A stretch of 64,000 nt of DNA from Cristatella mucedo (Eukaryota; Bryozoa; Phylactolaemata; Cristatellidae). Both the position numbers and the translations under genes were made by a program. The stretch covers positions 799,501-863,500 of the forward strand of contig WPIO01000130.1 of the NCBI GenBank assembly GCA_009760855.2. Reading direction: 5' to 3'. Positions 1-12,314 of this stretch are shown here, one piece after another; the stretch's first letter is position 1; each line of letters starts with the position of its first letter. A model generated the notes under the pieces. The model ran no database searches. It was given only the letters and a program-made list of their open reading frames with translations, and had not been told where the DNA came from.

Positions 1-1065
1 TTGGCTGCTTGATTTTGAGCGAGTGTAGGTTGGCAAGGAGTGGTGTGATGTGACAACTGCACTGCTCGCGTGAGACAAGCCTAGCTGTAGAGTTGTGCAC
101 CAACAGTAAGCACCTTATTGCACCTGCCGGTCGATCAGCAAGCAGAGAGTTTCAGAAGTCTAGATGGGATGTCACAAATTCACGGATAAATTTGGATGTA
201 GTAATCCTGCCTAGGCGAGCCCAAATTTTAGCGTGGTTACGTAGGTGAACAGTGGCAGACTTTACCGTAGAACGTAACGTCGTCGTCCACTGAAAGGTCA
301 CTTTGAAAAATGACATCTAGAGTTCGTGCAGAGGCAACAGGAGATGTGCTGGCAGAGCCAATTTTGAGCGTTAAACTTTCTATTTATTAGTCACACTTGG
401 CTTGCAATTTGAGAAGGTTTGCTGCAATCCATATGCGGATGTCAGCAATACATGCAACAAGGGAGCTGAGCGAGTTCTTTGTGCTGGTAGGGATAAAAAG
501 CAAAGGAGTAACTGAGTGTCGTCTGCATAGAAGTGAAAGCTTAATTTATGCTTGGCAATCACATCGGTAAGAGGGAGAGTACAAACTCTGTGAAGAGAAG
601 CGGAAGACCGAGCAAAGAGCCCTGAGGTACCCCATAGTTCAGCGATTCCTCGGAAGATATTTCCCGTTCACATAAGTACTTTGGCGTCTCCCATTTTGGC
701 TGATGTAACAGCGTCATTTGTGTAGTGACAGGAGAGCCTTATCGGCTATCACCACCTCATGCAGATGGCAATACAGGATCGCTCAATGCAGGATTCAAAC
801 CCACGACCTCGGTCGTGAAGAACGACCAATGTAGTGCAGTACCAGTGTCTCTCAGGCAAGATAAGAGAAGGACTTAATGATCAATAGTATCAAACGCCCC
901 CGAAAAACCAAGCAAGGCAAGCAGAGAGACTTGACCTAAATCTGCATTTCTGAGAAGGTCGTTACACACCTAAGTAATGCTGACTCTGAGGAATGATTAG
1001 CTACAAAACCAGACTGGAACTTGCTTACTAGGTTTAAAGCTTCAATATAAGAGATAGATATCAGA
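1..1065 (-). mobile_element. LINE-A copy, cut by the window edge, carrying a nested SINE-2
   Basis: Plus-strand text parallels the 39.7-41.4 kb element in the same orientation. Examples are the stretch at 15-130, which matches RT C-terminal coding, and FYADDTQ on the minus strand within 380-562. Similarity ends near 1060 in the region equivalent to RT motif A and upstream. The frame is broken by several stops. A SINE-2 copy interrupts it at about 690-850, after the equivalent of the motif B region. Confidence 0.75.
690..852 (-). mobile_element. SINE-2 copy nested in LINE-A
   Basis: Minus orientation. Contains the SINE-2 body (GGCTATCACCACC, then a CAATACAGGATCGC-type segment) and a tRNA-like B box (TTCAAACCCACGACC on the plus strand). 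LINE-A sequence resumes on both sides, so the SINE inserted later. Confidence 0.65.
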
Positions 1066-3084
1066 GATAGCATTTGCAAGATTAGATTCAATAAATTTGC
1101 CCTCATGTTACCATTGGGAATAAATAGTAACAACGTATAATAACTCATTCTCTAATCGAGTAGCTGAAAAACTATAAATATTATAACGATTTAATCCGTC
1201 ATGTATTTTAATAACTCTGATGCTCACTACAGTCGCAGTCACGTTATACATTAATCCTGCGGCTGTAGTGCGAGCTGGATCTATTGTAGAGTAGCTCAAA
1301 CTCAATGTACGTGCCGCTTTCATCATTTCATAGATTAAGATGGCGTTTAGTTGGATTATTATAGCTGATTCGTTCAATTCTAGTAACGTGTTTGGTTTTG
1401 CTCGCGACAGTGTTCTACAGCGGATCCAATCCTTGTATTCAGCAGCGATCGATTTCGTCACGCGCGAGGCTGACGAAAGATAAATTTAGAGAATGCTATA
1501 AGCTTGGCAGACATTAACTTTGTACTGGGTAGTTGCAATATCTTTGCCCCTGGTAATCGTAATTTGTGTTTAATCTCAAGTTGTTAGAAGCTTTTCGTCT
1601 TATTTCTATTGATTGGCCAAATGGTTAGTGAGCCGACGATACTATAATACCTACTGACATCGTTAAGACGTCTTAGTCAGTGTAGCTAATGAAAATAAAT
1701 ACTTATTAGACCCTAAGCACAGTGAGTTAGTGGATTTTAAGCAGCTGCCCAACTTTAACGATTGGTCAGGTTTGGAAGGCTGTGCTGTTAAATAATTAAA
1801 AAATATCTACGGAAATTTCAGTCCTGATTAGTCAAAAATTCTCAGAAAATTCTACTTGGGATAGAGTTTCAAACACACCACTCGGCATATTACTTGGACA
1901 GCTATTAGGTAAGACTTAAAGGGTAGAATTCGTACTGGTAAACTGGGCCACATCCAACATCCAGTCATGCGAAAATGAATATGACAAGATTGAGGAAAAA
2001 AGATACTGATCTCATAAGCAAGATTTTCGCCTGCCAATCTGATAATGCAATTTATGCAACATTGAAAATAGTAGGAACATTAGAAATAAGCAAGTACATC
2101 CTAAAATGGCGTCAAGCTGTGTAAGATATAGACATGGTTATTTCAGTAGAGGATCTGGAAATTATGGAGCTGGATTCGATACTGGATTTGACACTTTCAG
2201 TGATTGCTTTCAGCTGTTGCAGCATTTTTAAACAAAACTCTGGCATTATCATACTTAATATGGGAATGGAAATTCACGAGCAGGAACATCTAGCGGCAGT
2301 GAGGGCATAGCTAGAGACTCACACGTAGCTACTCGAGCAGTGATAGCATCAGCTGATAAAGAGAGACGTGAACTGTGCGTAGAATCACTCACGTTCCTAC
2401 TAGAGAATTAAACAAAGTATTGCTTGAATTTACTTTGATGGGAAACAGAAGAAATTTCGCAATGATAATAAATCTGGATATAGTGTACAGTTTTGCATGA
2501 GAAAAAAGAATGTACAGAAAATTATCGAAGATTACTGTTATCGAAGATGAAGAAAGCTCGTTTTTGCATGAGTTCCAATTGTTAATAACATGATACATCG
2601 AGCTAGAGAAGTAGTAGCAATTTCCTTACTCATTGCATCGATGGAAAATTGAGCTCCTAGCCTAAATAGTTACCCGACTGAAATAAATTGAATGCACCAC
2701 CGTCCACACTGAGATATGATGGAAGACTAGTCTATTCATCGGATCCAGAAAGAGTAGGTGATGTTGTCACGAATGCATAAGCAGATGATAACTGTACCGA
2801 TTCCAATACCGATAATAGGCCGCTTGACTTAGATGGATATAAAATAACTAACATGAGATGCTGCTCATGCTAGATAAACTAAATAACAAATTTGGCGACA
2901 CGATGCAAGTAGACCGTGACCTGAATGGGCTCAGTACAACTTTAATCTTTTGGAACGCTTATCAATCTAATCTTATACGATATTGCCTTTAAATAATCAG
3001 CCTGACTTACGGTGGTATAAGCCAAATGGAGTAGTCAAAGGAGTCACCGTACCTATGAAACGTCGACAGAGCAGGATATCGTGC
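1066..3084. other. AT-rich DNA without recognisable gene or repeat
   Basis: Short ORFs only, including a 117-codon minus frame at 1108-1461 that I do not recognise. No tRNA, tandem repeat or transposon signature was seen. Confidence 0.5.
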
Positions 3085-3745
3085 ATTTTTGCACTCTTTA
3101 GCGGCGATTGCCCTTTTTTATGTGTAAGCCACTAAGTGGTGTTTGCGAGCAGACGACGCTTACATGGAGCTGGAGCGAAGACTAGCTTTGACTGAACGTA
3201 TGGGTTAATCTTCGTACAGCGCATCTTCACAGTAAATAGTCAAATTCGGTAGGGGCCCTATTGGCTGGAGCTTCTAGACAGACATAAACTTATTTGCCTT
3301 CACACTAACTTATTTGCCTTCACAGTAACTCAAAAGAAAAGCGCTAACTTAGACGCAGCTTCAACCAAACCAAAACTCAAAAACCTGGTCTTGACGACAA
3401 GGTTTAAAGAATGCTTCCGTGCCTATGCTTGGAAGCGAAGGCTTCGTTTTTGCCAGTAATCGGTAGCCGCTTGCGACTCATAGAAAAAAATGTCCATGCC
3501 CACGAAAGTATTTGCTTAACCAAGCATAGTATTCTTACTTTCCCGTCGTGTTTGTTGTGCAGCCGACCAATTTTTTTAACAACGGAATTTAAACAATTTT
3601 GCACGACTTGCGCCTCTTAACGCCTCATTCCGCTGCTGCAACAGTTAAATCTCAACTTGCTGCCTCGCGAAAGATATTCCCTGTGGTTTCCTTAGATGGC
3701 CAGGCCGCACTGTCCAAGGGAAGTAAACAGAAATGGCTGGATGAG
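3085..3745. repeat. unknown dispersed repeat, copy 1 (inverted relative to copy 2)
   Basis: About 650 bp that matches the reverse complement of 9525-10165 throughout. Shared blocks include AACTCAAAAGAAAAGCGC (about 3328), GAAAGATATTCCCTGTGGTTTC (3669-3690; reverse-complement form AAACCACAGAGAATATC at 9578) and the segment around 3230-3290. Both copies contain weakly coding-like frames that share the pattern VRxLCLxKQ, but stops break them. No TIR or target-site duplication could be fixed. The class is unknown: it could be a DNA transposon or a duplicated pseudogene. Confidence 0.65.
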
Positions 3746-4549
3746 TGATCAACTCTATTTTTCTCATTAATGAGGCTGATATCCCTGTAAGAGCTCACAC
3801 TGTCAACGCCTTACACTATATCGCTCTCCGTGTCGTTTGGTTCGCGTAGCACACGGGATGCTGGCATAGGACCAACACCGACAGTTTATCATACGACTCA
3901 CAGAGCAGAGGGGAGCACGACTTCCTTCGCCTCTCTCTCCCACTCTAGTGTCCTCTCCTCGACCACGGCTGTGCATTGGCCGACCCCGATGGTGAATCCA
4001 CCATCTGTTCAGCAGCAGGTTACTGGCCTGTGTCCGGCACGCCTCAATAGAGGCGCGGACCGCAGCGCATGCGCAGACCCCGTCTCGATGAGGCTCCCAG
4101 CAGCTGCTTAGGAAAGGAGCGGTACCGGCCAGCATATAATCGAACCACACTCTGATCCATTCAAATTGTCTTCGCTAGATCCGTGCTAGCTTAGGATTCT
4201 TATGGACAGACTTGCACGGAATCCCGAGATTCCGGGTAATTGCCAGCAATGCGTCTTGTTTTTTCAATTTCTCAAAAAGATTACCACAAAATGACTCGTG
4301 ACACTCGTTTGAGAACCCGATTTGTAGGACATGTTAGCCTCCATCGATGAGCTCCCATCGGCCGGAACCGCTCCTCTCGATGAGTAATTGCGACCTCATT
4401 TTCAATGGTTGTCGGAAAGTCACAGTCCTAGAGTTGCTCAGTGTGCTTCGCTCAACGTGTCTGCTGAGTGTTCGTCAACGTGTCGGCAGAGTTTCACAAC
4501 GAAAAAAGACAAGGCAATCCTTCTGAAGGGATATAATATATGCCACGCT
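3746..4549. other. no recognisable gene
   Basis: A GC-richer patch (3830-4110) has overlapping ORFs on both strands with Ser/Thr/Arg-rich composition and no domain. I see nothing else. Confidence 0.45.
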
Positions 4550-4633
4550 GGTTTGGTTCAGTGATTAACGTGTTCGACCAGGACGAGGTCAAAGTGAATT
4601 TGATGGCCGAGGTCATGGGCTCGAGCCTGTGGC
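4550..4633 (+). mobile_element. SINE-1 fragment (tRNA-like head)
   Basis: Contains the SINE-1 A-box region (GCTGGTTTGGTTCAGTGATTA) and B-box region (GTCATGGGCTCGAGCC) in order. The LINE-like tail is not recognisable. Confidence 0.6.
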
Positions 4634-4792
4634 ATTGTAATGAATTAATAGAGACGAGCGACAGATTTGGCCCGACTGAATTTACTCAGGCGTAGGTTTG
4701 AATTTTGCGAAGTCGCCTGAACTCGAACCGTGTCACGAGACGGTTAGGTAGGCATGTGATATCCTTTTCCTATGCTCATGCGAGCAGCTATT

Positions 4793-4860
4793 TTCTCTCG
4801 CTCCTCCCTCTCTCTCTCCCTCTCTCGCTCTCGCTCTCGCTCTCTCTCTCTCTCTCTCTT
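4793..4860. repeat. (CT)n microsatellite, imperfect
   Basis: CT-rich array with CCT and CGCT interruptions, becoming a pure CT run towards its right end. Confidence 0.9.
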
Positions 4861-6390
4861 CGCTATCCACTGTAATATTTGGAATATACATTTAAAGCGG
4901 AATGAAGGGGAGAATTGTATTAGCTCTCAGGTTATCTGGAGGCCAACTTGACTGAATTGCTGGCACTGCTCCAAAATACTCCACCAGGCCAGTACTAGTT
5001 GTAAATATGGCTGTTTTGTTGGCCTTAAAACTCAAAAACGTCGGTAGCCCTAAGCCCAATGTGCAAAGAAATGCGATAGCTGAGCAAGCTGAGCAGCACT
5101 CGATGGTGGCTGCGCTGCGAAGAAAAAAGGCCTCGTGCACCACCTTCACTGTCATGTCTACCCGAATCGCTGCAGCAGAGTATGCCTCTGAGTACCATCC
5201 GGGTCTTGCAGACGACAATAAATTACTTCCGCTTTCTCCTTCCTACACTTGAAAGAGCAGTTAGAGACGGAATACTGTCTGAGCGATTCCAATAATGTGG
5301 AACTTACTTCCACGAGTTTCACGGAGCAGAGTTATTCCTGGTACTTTTGCTCCAGGGCCTATTGTTTCTTATGCTTGTTTTTGTAAATTACGGTACGTTC
5401 TCGTCGCTCTTATGGTTAATCTATGACTTTCTCTGTTATTATTTTTATATGGGGGTTTTCGCTGTCGATTATGAATTAAATGCCACTTAAAATTTGAGCG
5501 CTTAAAGATCAGTTCGTCGGTACACCGGAGTTACTCTGTATCCGGCGTATATATAATTGCTACGGCATAGTAATCAACATTGAGCCTTTTGTTAGAATTT
5601 TAGTTCAGTTATTAATCTCTCAGCAAAAGATTTTGTCCTGTTCGTACATAAAATTGGAAGAAAATCCTTAATCAAGAGCAGGCAGCTGACCAAACAATGT
5701 CAGCATATCATACTAGTCGGACGAAATATTCCCGCTCTTGAGAGGTGATTTTGGTTATGTATTGCGAGCACCACGAGAGCAAAAGCAATGATAATGGCGC
5801 ACGGACCACTCAAGAATTGTATAAATTTCGCCCTGTAGTTTGAATATAGCTGCATTAATTACTCTTGATAGTCACCGTTGGCGGTCAAGGACGTTTAGCC
5901 TCGTTCGCTTCAGATCGTGCTGTGCATAGGTCGAATCTCTTGAAACAGGGTGTATGCCCAGCACAGCAGCCAGGAGATGTAACTCGTGCAACACGGCCCA
6001 ACTCCTGCCTCACGAACCAGGGCTGAGATGGCAACCTGTATGAGTGCTCCGTGATTCCAGAGCGGTCGTCATCTCTCGCAGCCAGTGGTTGAGTCTCTCA
6101 GAGCGTCGTTGCAGTGCGCAACAAAACAAATACGTAGAAGAATACTAGTAATAATAAAAAATCTACATAGCAACCCAAGAGAACTAAAAATCTAGTAGGC
6201 ATTTTATGTACGCTTGAAAGAAACCTTGTACATTTTTCAGTGATAGAGGTGCACAACTTCGATACAGATAACCAAATAAAGCGCAATTCACAAAGACGTA
6301 ACCAAGGCTGTATCATGTGGTTTTCAGTTTCTTTATAAATTTAGTAAAGTCATAGTGATCTGTAGTGTCTCTAGGCTATGGGAGCATAAT
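4861..6390. other. no recognisable gene
   Basis: Overlapping ORFs of 81 (plus) and 108 (minus) codons at 4892-5252 have no recognisable domain. The rest is AT-rich unique sequence. Confidence 0.45.
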
Positions 6391-6470
6391 AATAATAATA
6401 ATAACAATGTACTTGATAAAGCGCCCTCAGAGAACTTAATCTCTTTCTAGGCGCTTTACATTTGCTGCAT
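6391..6470 (-). mobile_element. LINE-A-type 3' tail fragment
   Basis: Begins with (AAT)n and continues with the diagnostic tail block (GATAAAGCGCCCTCAGAGAA, then TAGGCGCTTTAC) in minus orientation. Beyond about 6470 the sequence departs from LINE-A, so this is either a very short 5'-truncated copy or a SINE with the same tail. Confidence 0.65.
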
Positions 6471-6593
6471 AGGAACTGAAAGCACCATCTCCAACCGATT
6501 TAAGATTGACCGCAGAGACGCAGTCTCTAAGTGGCCAAGGTAAAGGGAGCGGCTGGTACGATGGGAAGCCTGATCAAGAAGTTTACAATAAAA

Positions 6594-6768
6594 AAATACT
6601 AGCTGATTTGACATCCACTTTTGTGTAGCGACAGACGAGCCTTTACGGCTATCACCATCGCTTGCAGCGGCAATAAAGGATCGCTCATCGCAGGATTAGA
6701 ACCCTTGACCTTGGGACCGAGGTCGCGAAAAGCAACCGCCTTACCTGTGTGCCATCACGGCTCACCAA
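6594..6768 (-). mobile_element. SINE-2 copy
   Basis: Nearly full length in minus orientation. It has the 3' end TAGCTGATTT, the body GGCTATCACCATCGCTTGC, and a tRNA-like head ending in GCCATCACGGCTCACC. Confidence 0.75.
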
Positions 6769-6878
6769 TAAATAATTATTCCAATAAATGAAGCTCAGTC
6801 GAATGAAAGAGCTTTGAAGTCAATTCGCTGCTTAATAGAAATCCAGTGCACGTCACTGAGAAATAGAAAGTAGTCTAA

Positions 6879-7290
6879 CTTATTTGTATAGCGCTCTGAG
6901 AGAACTCACAATCGTTCAGGCTATTTCACATATGCCATGGTGTTTGTGCCCGGGACCTTGGTCATCAAATACATTCACCCTGACCTTGCTTAGGACAGCA
7001 TTTAGCGGGTCCCTGTGATTCGTCCTTGATGTGCTTATGCGTGCTGACACTGTGCATGCTGCCACTAACCACATTTGCATGCTGACCCTGTGCATGCCAC
7101 CCTAACCATATTATTCATTTTATTTGTGTTTCAAGCATGATTTTACTTACCGTTCAATTGCATTTCACTTTGCAGCAAATGTAAAGCGCCTAGAGAGAGA
7201 TTAAGTTCTCTGAGGGCGCTTTATCAAGTGAATTATTATTATTAATTATTATTGGAGGCGAGCACCTTTACCACTGGGCCAAACCAGCGT
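6879..7290 (-). mobile_element. SINE-1 copy split by a LINE-A 3' end
   Basis: The tail and B-box part of a minus-strand SINE-1 lies at 6879-6987. The A-box part (GGCGAGCACCTTTACCACT, ending near CCAGCGTG) resumes at about 7252-7290. Plus-strand LINE-A 3' UTR fills the gap. The two halves abut correctly when compared with the intact copy at 16168-16321. Confidence 0.7.
6988..7249 (+). mobile_element. LINE-A 3' UTR insertion
   Basis: Starts at ACAGCATTTAGCGGGTCCC, runs through the 3' UTR and ends with AGCGCCTAGAGAGAGATTAA, GGGCGCTTTATCAAG and an (ATT)n tail. Heavily 5'-truncated and inserted into the SINE-1 copy above. Confidence 0.8.
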
Positions 7291-7299
7291 GTGTTGTAC

Positions 7300-7447
7300 T
7301 TATGCAGCTGCAACCTTCGAAATAGAACAGACTACATGCAGCGTTTTACATTAACTGTAAGCGTATTACTGCACAGGCAGGAAGACCTGCAAGTAGTGAG
7401 TTACAAAAGTCAAAACAGGACGCCACAAATGCACGGACCACGTTATA
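7300..7447 (-). mobile_element. LINE-A RT fragment
   Basis: Minus-orientation match to the RT C-terminal region, equivalent to about 40310-40400. An example is GTGAGTTACAAAAGTCAAAA, followed by GCCACAAATGCACGGACCA. It is old and disrupted. Confidence 0.65.
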
Positions 7448-7485
7448 ATATGTACCAGCATTATATGATTGATCCTCGTGAGAGC

Positions 7486-7501
7486 GTATATATGTATACA
7501 T

Positions 7502-7560
<59 letters not shown>

Positions 7561-7566
7561 ATATAC

Positions 7567-7605
<39 letters not shown>
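7486..7605. repeat. (TA)n microsatellite
   Basis: Two long TA runs separated by AAGGTATATATACG. Tyr/Ile-repeat ORFs here are artefacts of the array. Confidence 0.95.
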
Positions 7606-7607
<2 letters not shown>

Positions 7608-8077
7608 CATGTGTGCTTGCGTGTATGTGCACTCGTGCGCACGCTCGTGTGTGGTTGTGTGAGTGTGTTTAAGTGTGCGTACCTGTTTCGTCACTCGCTA
7701 CGAAGCTCGAGCCACACTTAACCGTTCGCTTCGGAATTGATACGTCGAAACACGAGATCTTTCTAATCGTATAATTTGTTCGGGAAGATAGTAAGTCTCT
7801 TTCTTGGTTCCTCTGCGGCTGTCACACATCAAAACGTCTCTAATATCCTGAAATGTCGAAGAAAAAATTGTTAAGGTCGCCCATTTAAGGTATGGAATTA
7901 CGAACTTTAAAGGTTGTTTTAGAATTTTAATGACTTTAGTGGGAACTATCAACTTCACAGTGTATTCAAGATCTAGAAATGTTGATTCAGCTTGATATAA
8001 TGCAATCATTTTCAATCGGTGCGAGGTGATGACTTTGTTATACTTAACGCCGTGGCAGCATTTGGTTATCCAGTAGA

Positions 8078-8158
<81 letters not shown>

Positions 8159-9524
8159 AACTGCTGCGTTCAGCCTTGCGAGTGCATCTTTGCTGTCATG
8201 CTGTCGCCTCTGCCCATTCTGGTGCTGCGAATCATTAGGCGCTGTCCGTGTCATTTTTCCGCTCAGTGACTGAGTGGCGGCCAAAGCTTGAAGAAATTCG
8301 CCGAGACGCGCAGACCGCATTACGAGAAAGCTTCGATGTCAATATACTGGGCGGCACGTCGAAGCAAAATGCTCCAAGAGTGCCAAGTGGCCATCAGTGC
8401 ATGCCACTGGTTTGCTGTCGCTCGATACAGCAGCAGCTGCGTTAATTAGTGTCAGCCGATGCTAATCTCTGGGAGCGTGTGGGCAGAAACAATGGTCTGC
8501 CGCCGAGTGAAGAGGGATAGCAAGCAGATCGAGCTCTCAACAGACACCTGATTCAGGATGGTGGCAGACGCTCCTAGGGCGCATGCGTCGTATCGAGCAG
8601 ATTAACTGGTGAGCTGCGAAAGTAGCAGCGTGTCTATTTAGCTTCTGCTCTGCGGAATGGCTAACAGCAGTATACGATGTTAGATCGATGAGAGTTTGCC
8701 GGAAGCGAGCACGCCACACCGTGCTTTGTCGAGGCGACACACCTCGATACAACCTTTTGCCGATCGGCTGCAGATGCCAAGCGACGTTTCCCGTTTACAG
8801 CAGCTGATTAGAATAATCTACACAGCAGCTCACGCCAAAAACAAATGAGATCGCGACAGCGACTAACACTGCACAGCCTCGGTAAGAGCATGCCATTCCC
8901 TAGTGACATCGTCGTAAAAGTATGCTTGTAAACTTTGCATTGAGATGGTTAATCACTACCTTGATTCCAAGCTGAGGGAAAACCCTGTCATAGTGCCAAA
9001 ACCAGCAACTTCACTGAGGACGACGTAGCAGGTAAGAACACTAAAAGCTAAGCATTTGGCTTATGCTCGATCTCATACAGATTGGAACATCGGTGTAGTA
9101 ATTGTATGCCGTATAAGCAAGTGCCAGTATACCAGGCTGTATTTAAGCTGTACTCACATGGCAAAGTCAAGTATAAATGAACACCTAGGTTTTTCTCTTT
9201 TGACACCCAGAACAACTCTCAAGAAGCTGCGTTTCAGCTTGAACAATTGCTACTGGCTTTGGTGAAAGTGGCTTGAGTTTATTGCTTTATTATTTGAACG
9301 TATTACATTAGTTTTTCCAGCATACTGCTATGTGGCAGATGTAGTTTCGCGTCCCGGATTCAAGCACAGGCCTCACTACTAGTTGCTAAGAGACCATGCG
9401 TAAGAATTGCATTCTACTCTGGAGGAAGAATGATCCTGCTGGTTTAAAGTAGTACTGAAAAGAGTATTTCTCAAGCTTGAGACTTTTAAGAGCTATAACA
9501 GTTTTAAATACGTGAAATTGATAA
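7606..9524. other. no recognisable gene; includes a GT array
   Basis: Apart from the (TG)n array at 8081-8155, I see only short ORFs with no recognisable domain. Confidence 0.45.
8081..8155. repeat. (TG)n microsatellite
   Basis: 75 bp of uninterrupted TG repeat. Cys/Val and Thr/His ORFs across it are artefacts. Confidence 0.97.
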
Positions 9525-10165
9525 TTGACAGCCATTTCCGTTTACTTCCCTTTGACATTGCGGCCTGACCATCTCAGGAAACCACAGAGAATATCTTTCG
9601 CGAGGCAGCAAGTTGAGATCTAACCGCTACAGCAGTGGAATGAGGCGTTAAGAGGCGCAAATCGTGCAACGTTTTTTAAATTCAGTTGTTAAAAAATTCT
9701 TCAGTTGCAAAAGAAACACGCCGGGGAAGTAAGAGTGCTATGCTTGTCTAAGCAAACAAATTCGTGGCCTTGGAAATTTTCTCTAGGGGTCAAAAGCGGC
9801 TTCCAATTTTTGGCAAAAACAAACCCTTCACTTCCGAGCACAGGTACGGAAGCAGTCTTCAAAGCTTGTCAAGACCAAGATCTGAGTTTTGATTTGGATG
9901 AAGCTGCTTCTAAGTTGGCGCTTTTCTTTGAGTTACTCTGAAGGCAAACAAGTGTAAGTCTGTGTACAAGCTCCAGCCATTGAGGTCCTTGCCAAATTTG
10001 TTTATTTTCTGTGCAGGGGGCACTATGGAGATTAACCCACAAGTAAAGTCAGAGCTGATCTGCGCTGCAGCTCTATATAAGCGCCATCTGCTCACAAGCT
10101 CTACTTTGTGGACTACACTATAAATAAGGGCAGTCACGGCTGAGGAATCACTTTTAGCCAGCCCA
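9525..10165. repeat. unknown dispersed repeat, copy 2
   Basis: Partner of 3085-3745 in opposite orientation. It carries an open frame of 78 codons (9705-9941) whose counterpart in copy 1 is disrupted. TCTATATAAGCG near 10073-10084 looks like a TATA box, but the same position in copy 1 reads CATGTAAGC, so it is probably chance. Confidence 0.65.
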
Positions 10166-10433
10166 TTTTGTAGCGCTTACAGACAAGCTTTTACTTCATT
10201 TTCCTTAACAAAACTCAGAAAAACAGGAATTGGAATGCCATTTCAAGAAAAGTTACTTAAACTCAGATATTTTAGGTTGAATTGCGTTACTAGACTGGTT
10301 AGAGTGTAAACCCAGCATTCAGAATGGGGTGAAATGGAGCTCAATAATGTGCTTACGTGCACACGTGGTGCCCATACGAAGGTTTGACTGTATATTGCTT
10401 CGGCTTTTTACGTGAAGAACCATCAAAGAAGTT

Positions 10434-10655
10434 TATAATAATAATACACTTGATAAAGCGCCCTCAGAGAACTCAATCTCTCTCAAGGCGCTTTACATTT
10501 GCTACAAGGGAAATGCAATTGAATGGTGAGTAAAATCATGTTTGACAATCAAACAAAATGAATAACATGGTTAGGGGTGACATGCACAGGGTCAGCATGC
10601 AAATGTGGTTAGTGGCAGCATGCACAGTGTCATCACGCATAAGCACATCAAGGAA
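10434..10655 (-). mobile_element. LINE-A 3' UTR copy
   Basis: Minus orientation. (AAT)n-type end, the tail block GATAAAGCGCCCTCAGAGAA, then the 3' UTR segments containing GGTTAGGGGTGACATGCACA and CACGCATAAGCACATCAAGG. No coding part is retained. Confidence 0.82.
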
Positions 10656-12029
10656 GTTTGATCGTAAGGAAAGTTAAAAAAAAATATATCTAATCTTTTG
10701 GAGAATTTGGGAAATTTAGTGATCCCGGATGCGAATTGGACCAAAAAGTCATGCATCGCGAAGGGATTATACTTTTATGATTTCACTCTTCCTCAGAGCG
10801 TTTCAGGTCGGTCAAACGATTGCGAACTTGCATTGAGATTCATTCTCCACAAACGAAGACGAACAATGGCCCGGAAGAGTAGGCTGGTTTACAAACCACT
10901 AGAGGCGATTTCAATTTGGTCACGTGGTCCAGAATGTGGCACCAATGTTGTGAATGAGAGACAACGGAAGCCATTTTATGTTGCGGTGTCCAGCGTGTCT
11001 AAGCGACTGTCGTCCGGGTCATCATATTTAACGTGAGTTTTAGAAAATCTAGTTATCAGTCGTATTTGATTATGCAAAAAGGCTTCTGATAAGTGTACAG
11101 TGAAAGACACTAGGCAGCCACATAGTATCAGGGAGTACGCTTCAGATCATAACGGAAAAGAAGCGTTGTTCTCTACTAGGATACTTCTCAGCGAGTGATT
11201 CAAATTAAAATCCTCACACTAAGCTAAAGGTGTGACAGCTTAAGGAGTAGCGAACGACGGAGGCAGCTGCACCTTCCAATTTGCCAGCTGACAAAACCCC
11301 GATTAATTAGTATTCGGGCTGCTTCGCCGCCGATATTTATTCACCGTGCCAGGTTATCACCCTGGTGTTGGCTAGGCGAAGAATGCCACGTTCCTCTTGA
11401 ACACGTAGTCGAGAATAAGGAAGCCTATAAATTATAGCGCCTATCTGCAAGCGTGATCAAGGTGAATTGGTGGCAGCAGGTGTCATCTGCCACTTCTGCT
11501 AATTAATCGTCAATGAAGTTTAATTGTAGCAGATAGCGAATCAACCGCGTTGCTCATTGGCAGTTGCCGAAGTGGCAATTAGAGAGACACGAGAGCGCAG
11601 CGAGAGAATGGCTCGTTACCGCCGCGATTGACTTTGAGTGACCATGTATTCACCTTCTAGCCGTTTCTTCCCAGGCCCCTCGTATCGGGTAGCAGAGTAC
11701 CTACCTTTAAGCGCTGATGCTGGGTAAGACGGGGACTGTGCAGGCATTAGATTAATCAAATTTCAAACTTGGCCCCAGTTTGAAGGCTCAGCAAATGACG
11801 GACTGAGACTGGCAAAAAAGCAACCGCCTGTCGAATTGTAGCGCTCAGATGTCAGCGCTCACAGCTTCGAAAGTGAGCGACGAGTTCAGGGGACGAACAG
11901 ACGACCTTTCACTAGGTGACCCCCATCAGCTCAAGTCTACCTACTTTCAGCTAGGCAACATAGCACCAATTCGGCTTTTATGCCCCACCTGCAGCAGGTG
12001 GTTGAGCAATTGACTCGGTGCAGCCTTTG
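10656..12029. other. no recognisable gene
   Basis: One 112-codon plus-strand ORF (10698-11036) has a balanced composition but no recognisable domain, and no splice evidence supports it. The remainder looks like unique intergenic DNA. Confidence 0.4.
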
Positions 12030-12312
12030 ATGTAAAGTATCTCCGTCTGTAACTCCACAAAGTCATTAAGACCACGTGGGTATTACGCAGGAGAGTTTTG
12101 TATAGCGCACTCACAGCCTAAGCGGCTTTCGGTACTCATTCGGCAGCCAACAGACTTCGTCTCACGCAACAAAGAGAAAGTGGGAAGCATAGCAGAGTCA
12201 GGAGAGCAGTTGAGGTAGTGAGTAGCATGGAAGTAGCAGCTCAGGACCGCTGAAAAGGATGAGCCATAAGTCGGCAGTAGGAGAGTAGTTGTCGTTTCGG
12301 ATGAAAGTAAGC
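12030..12312 (-). mobile_element. LINE-B 3' end
   Basis: Minus orientation of the LINE-B terminal region: CCGTCTGTAACTCCACAAAG, then GTTTTGTATAGCGC, GACTTCGTCTCACGCAAC and CAGGACCGCTGAAAAGGATG. The same unit recurs at 16.7, 31.8, 42.6, 51.0 and 57.2 kb. The 57-kb copy shows that it is the 3' end of an RT-bearing element. Confidence 0.8.
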
Positions 12313-12314
12313 AC

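Noticed and set aside
4892-5252. Overlapping 108- and 81-codon ORFs on opposite strands
   Set aside because: Neither has a recognisable domain, splice sites or start context. They mirror each other, so at most one could be real and there is no basis for choosing.
7252-7721. Tyr/Ile-repeat ORFs
   Set aside because: Artefacts of the (TA)n microsatellite.
10073-10084. TATA box at TCTATATAAGCG
   Set aside because: It lies in the unknown dispersed repeat, and the inverted copy has CATGTAAGC at the same place. No initiator or transcript was seen.
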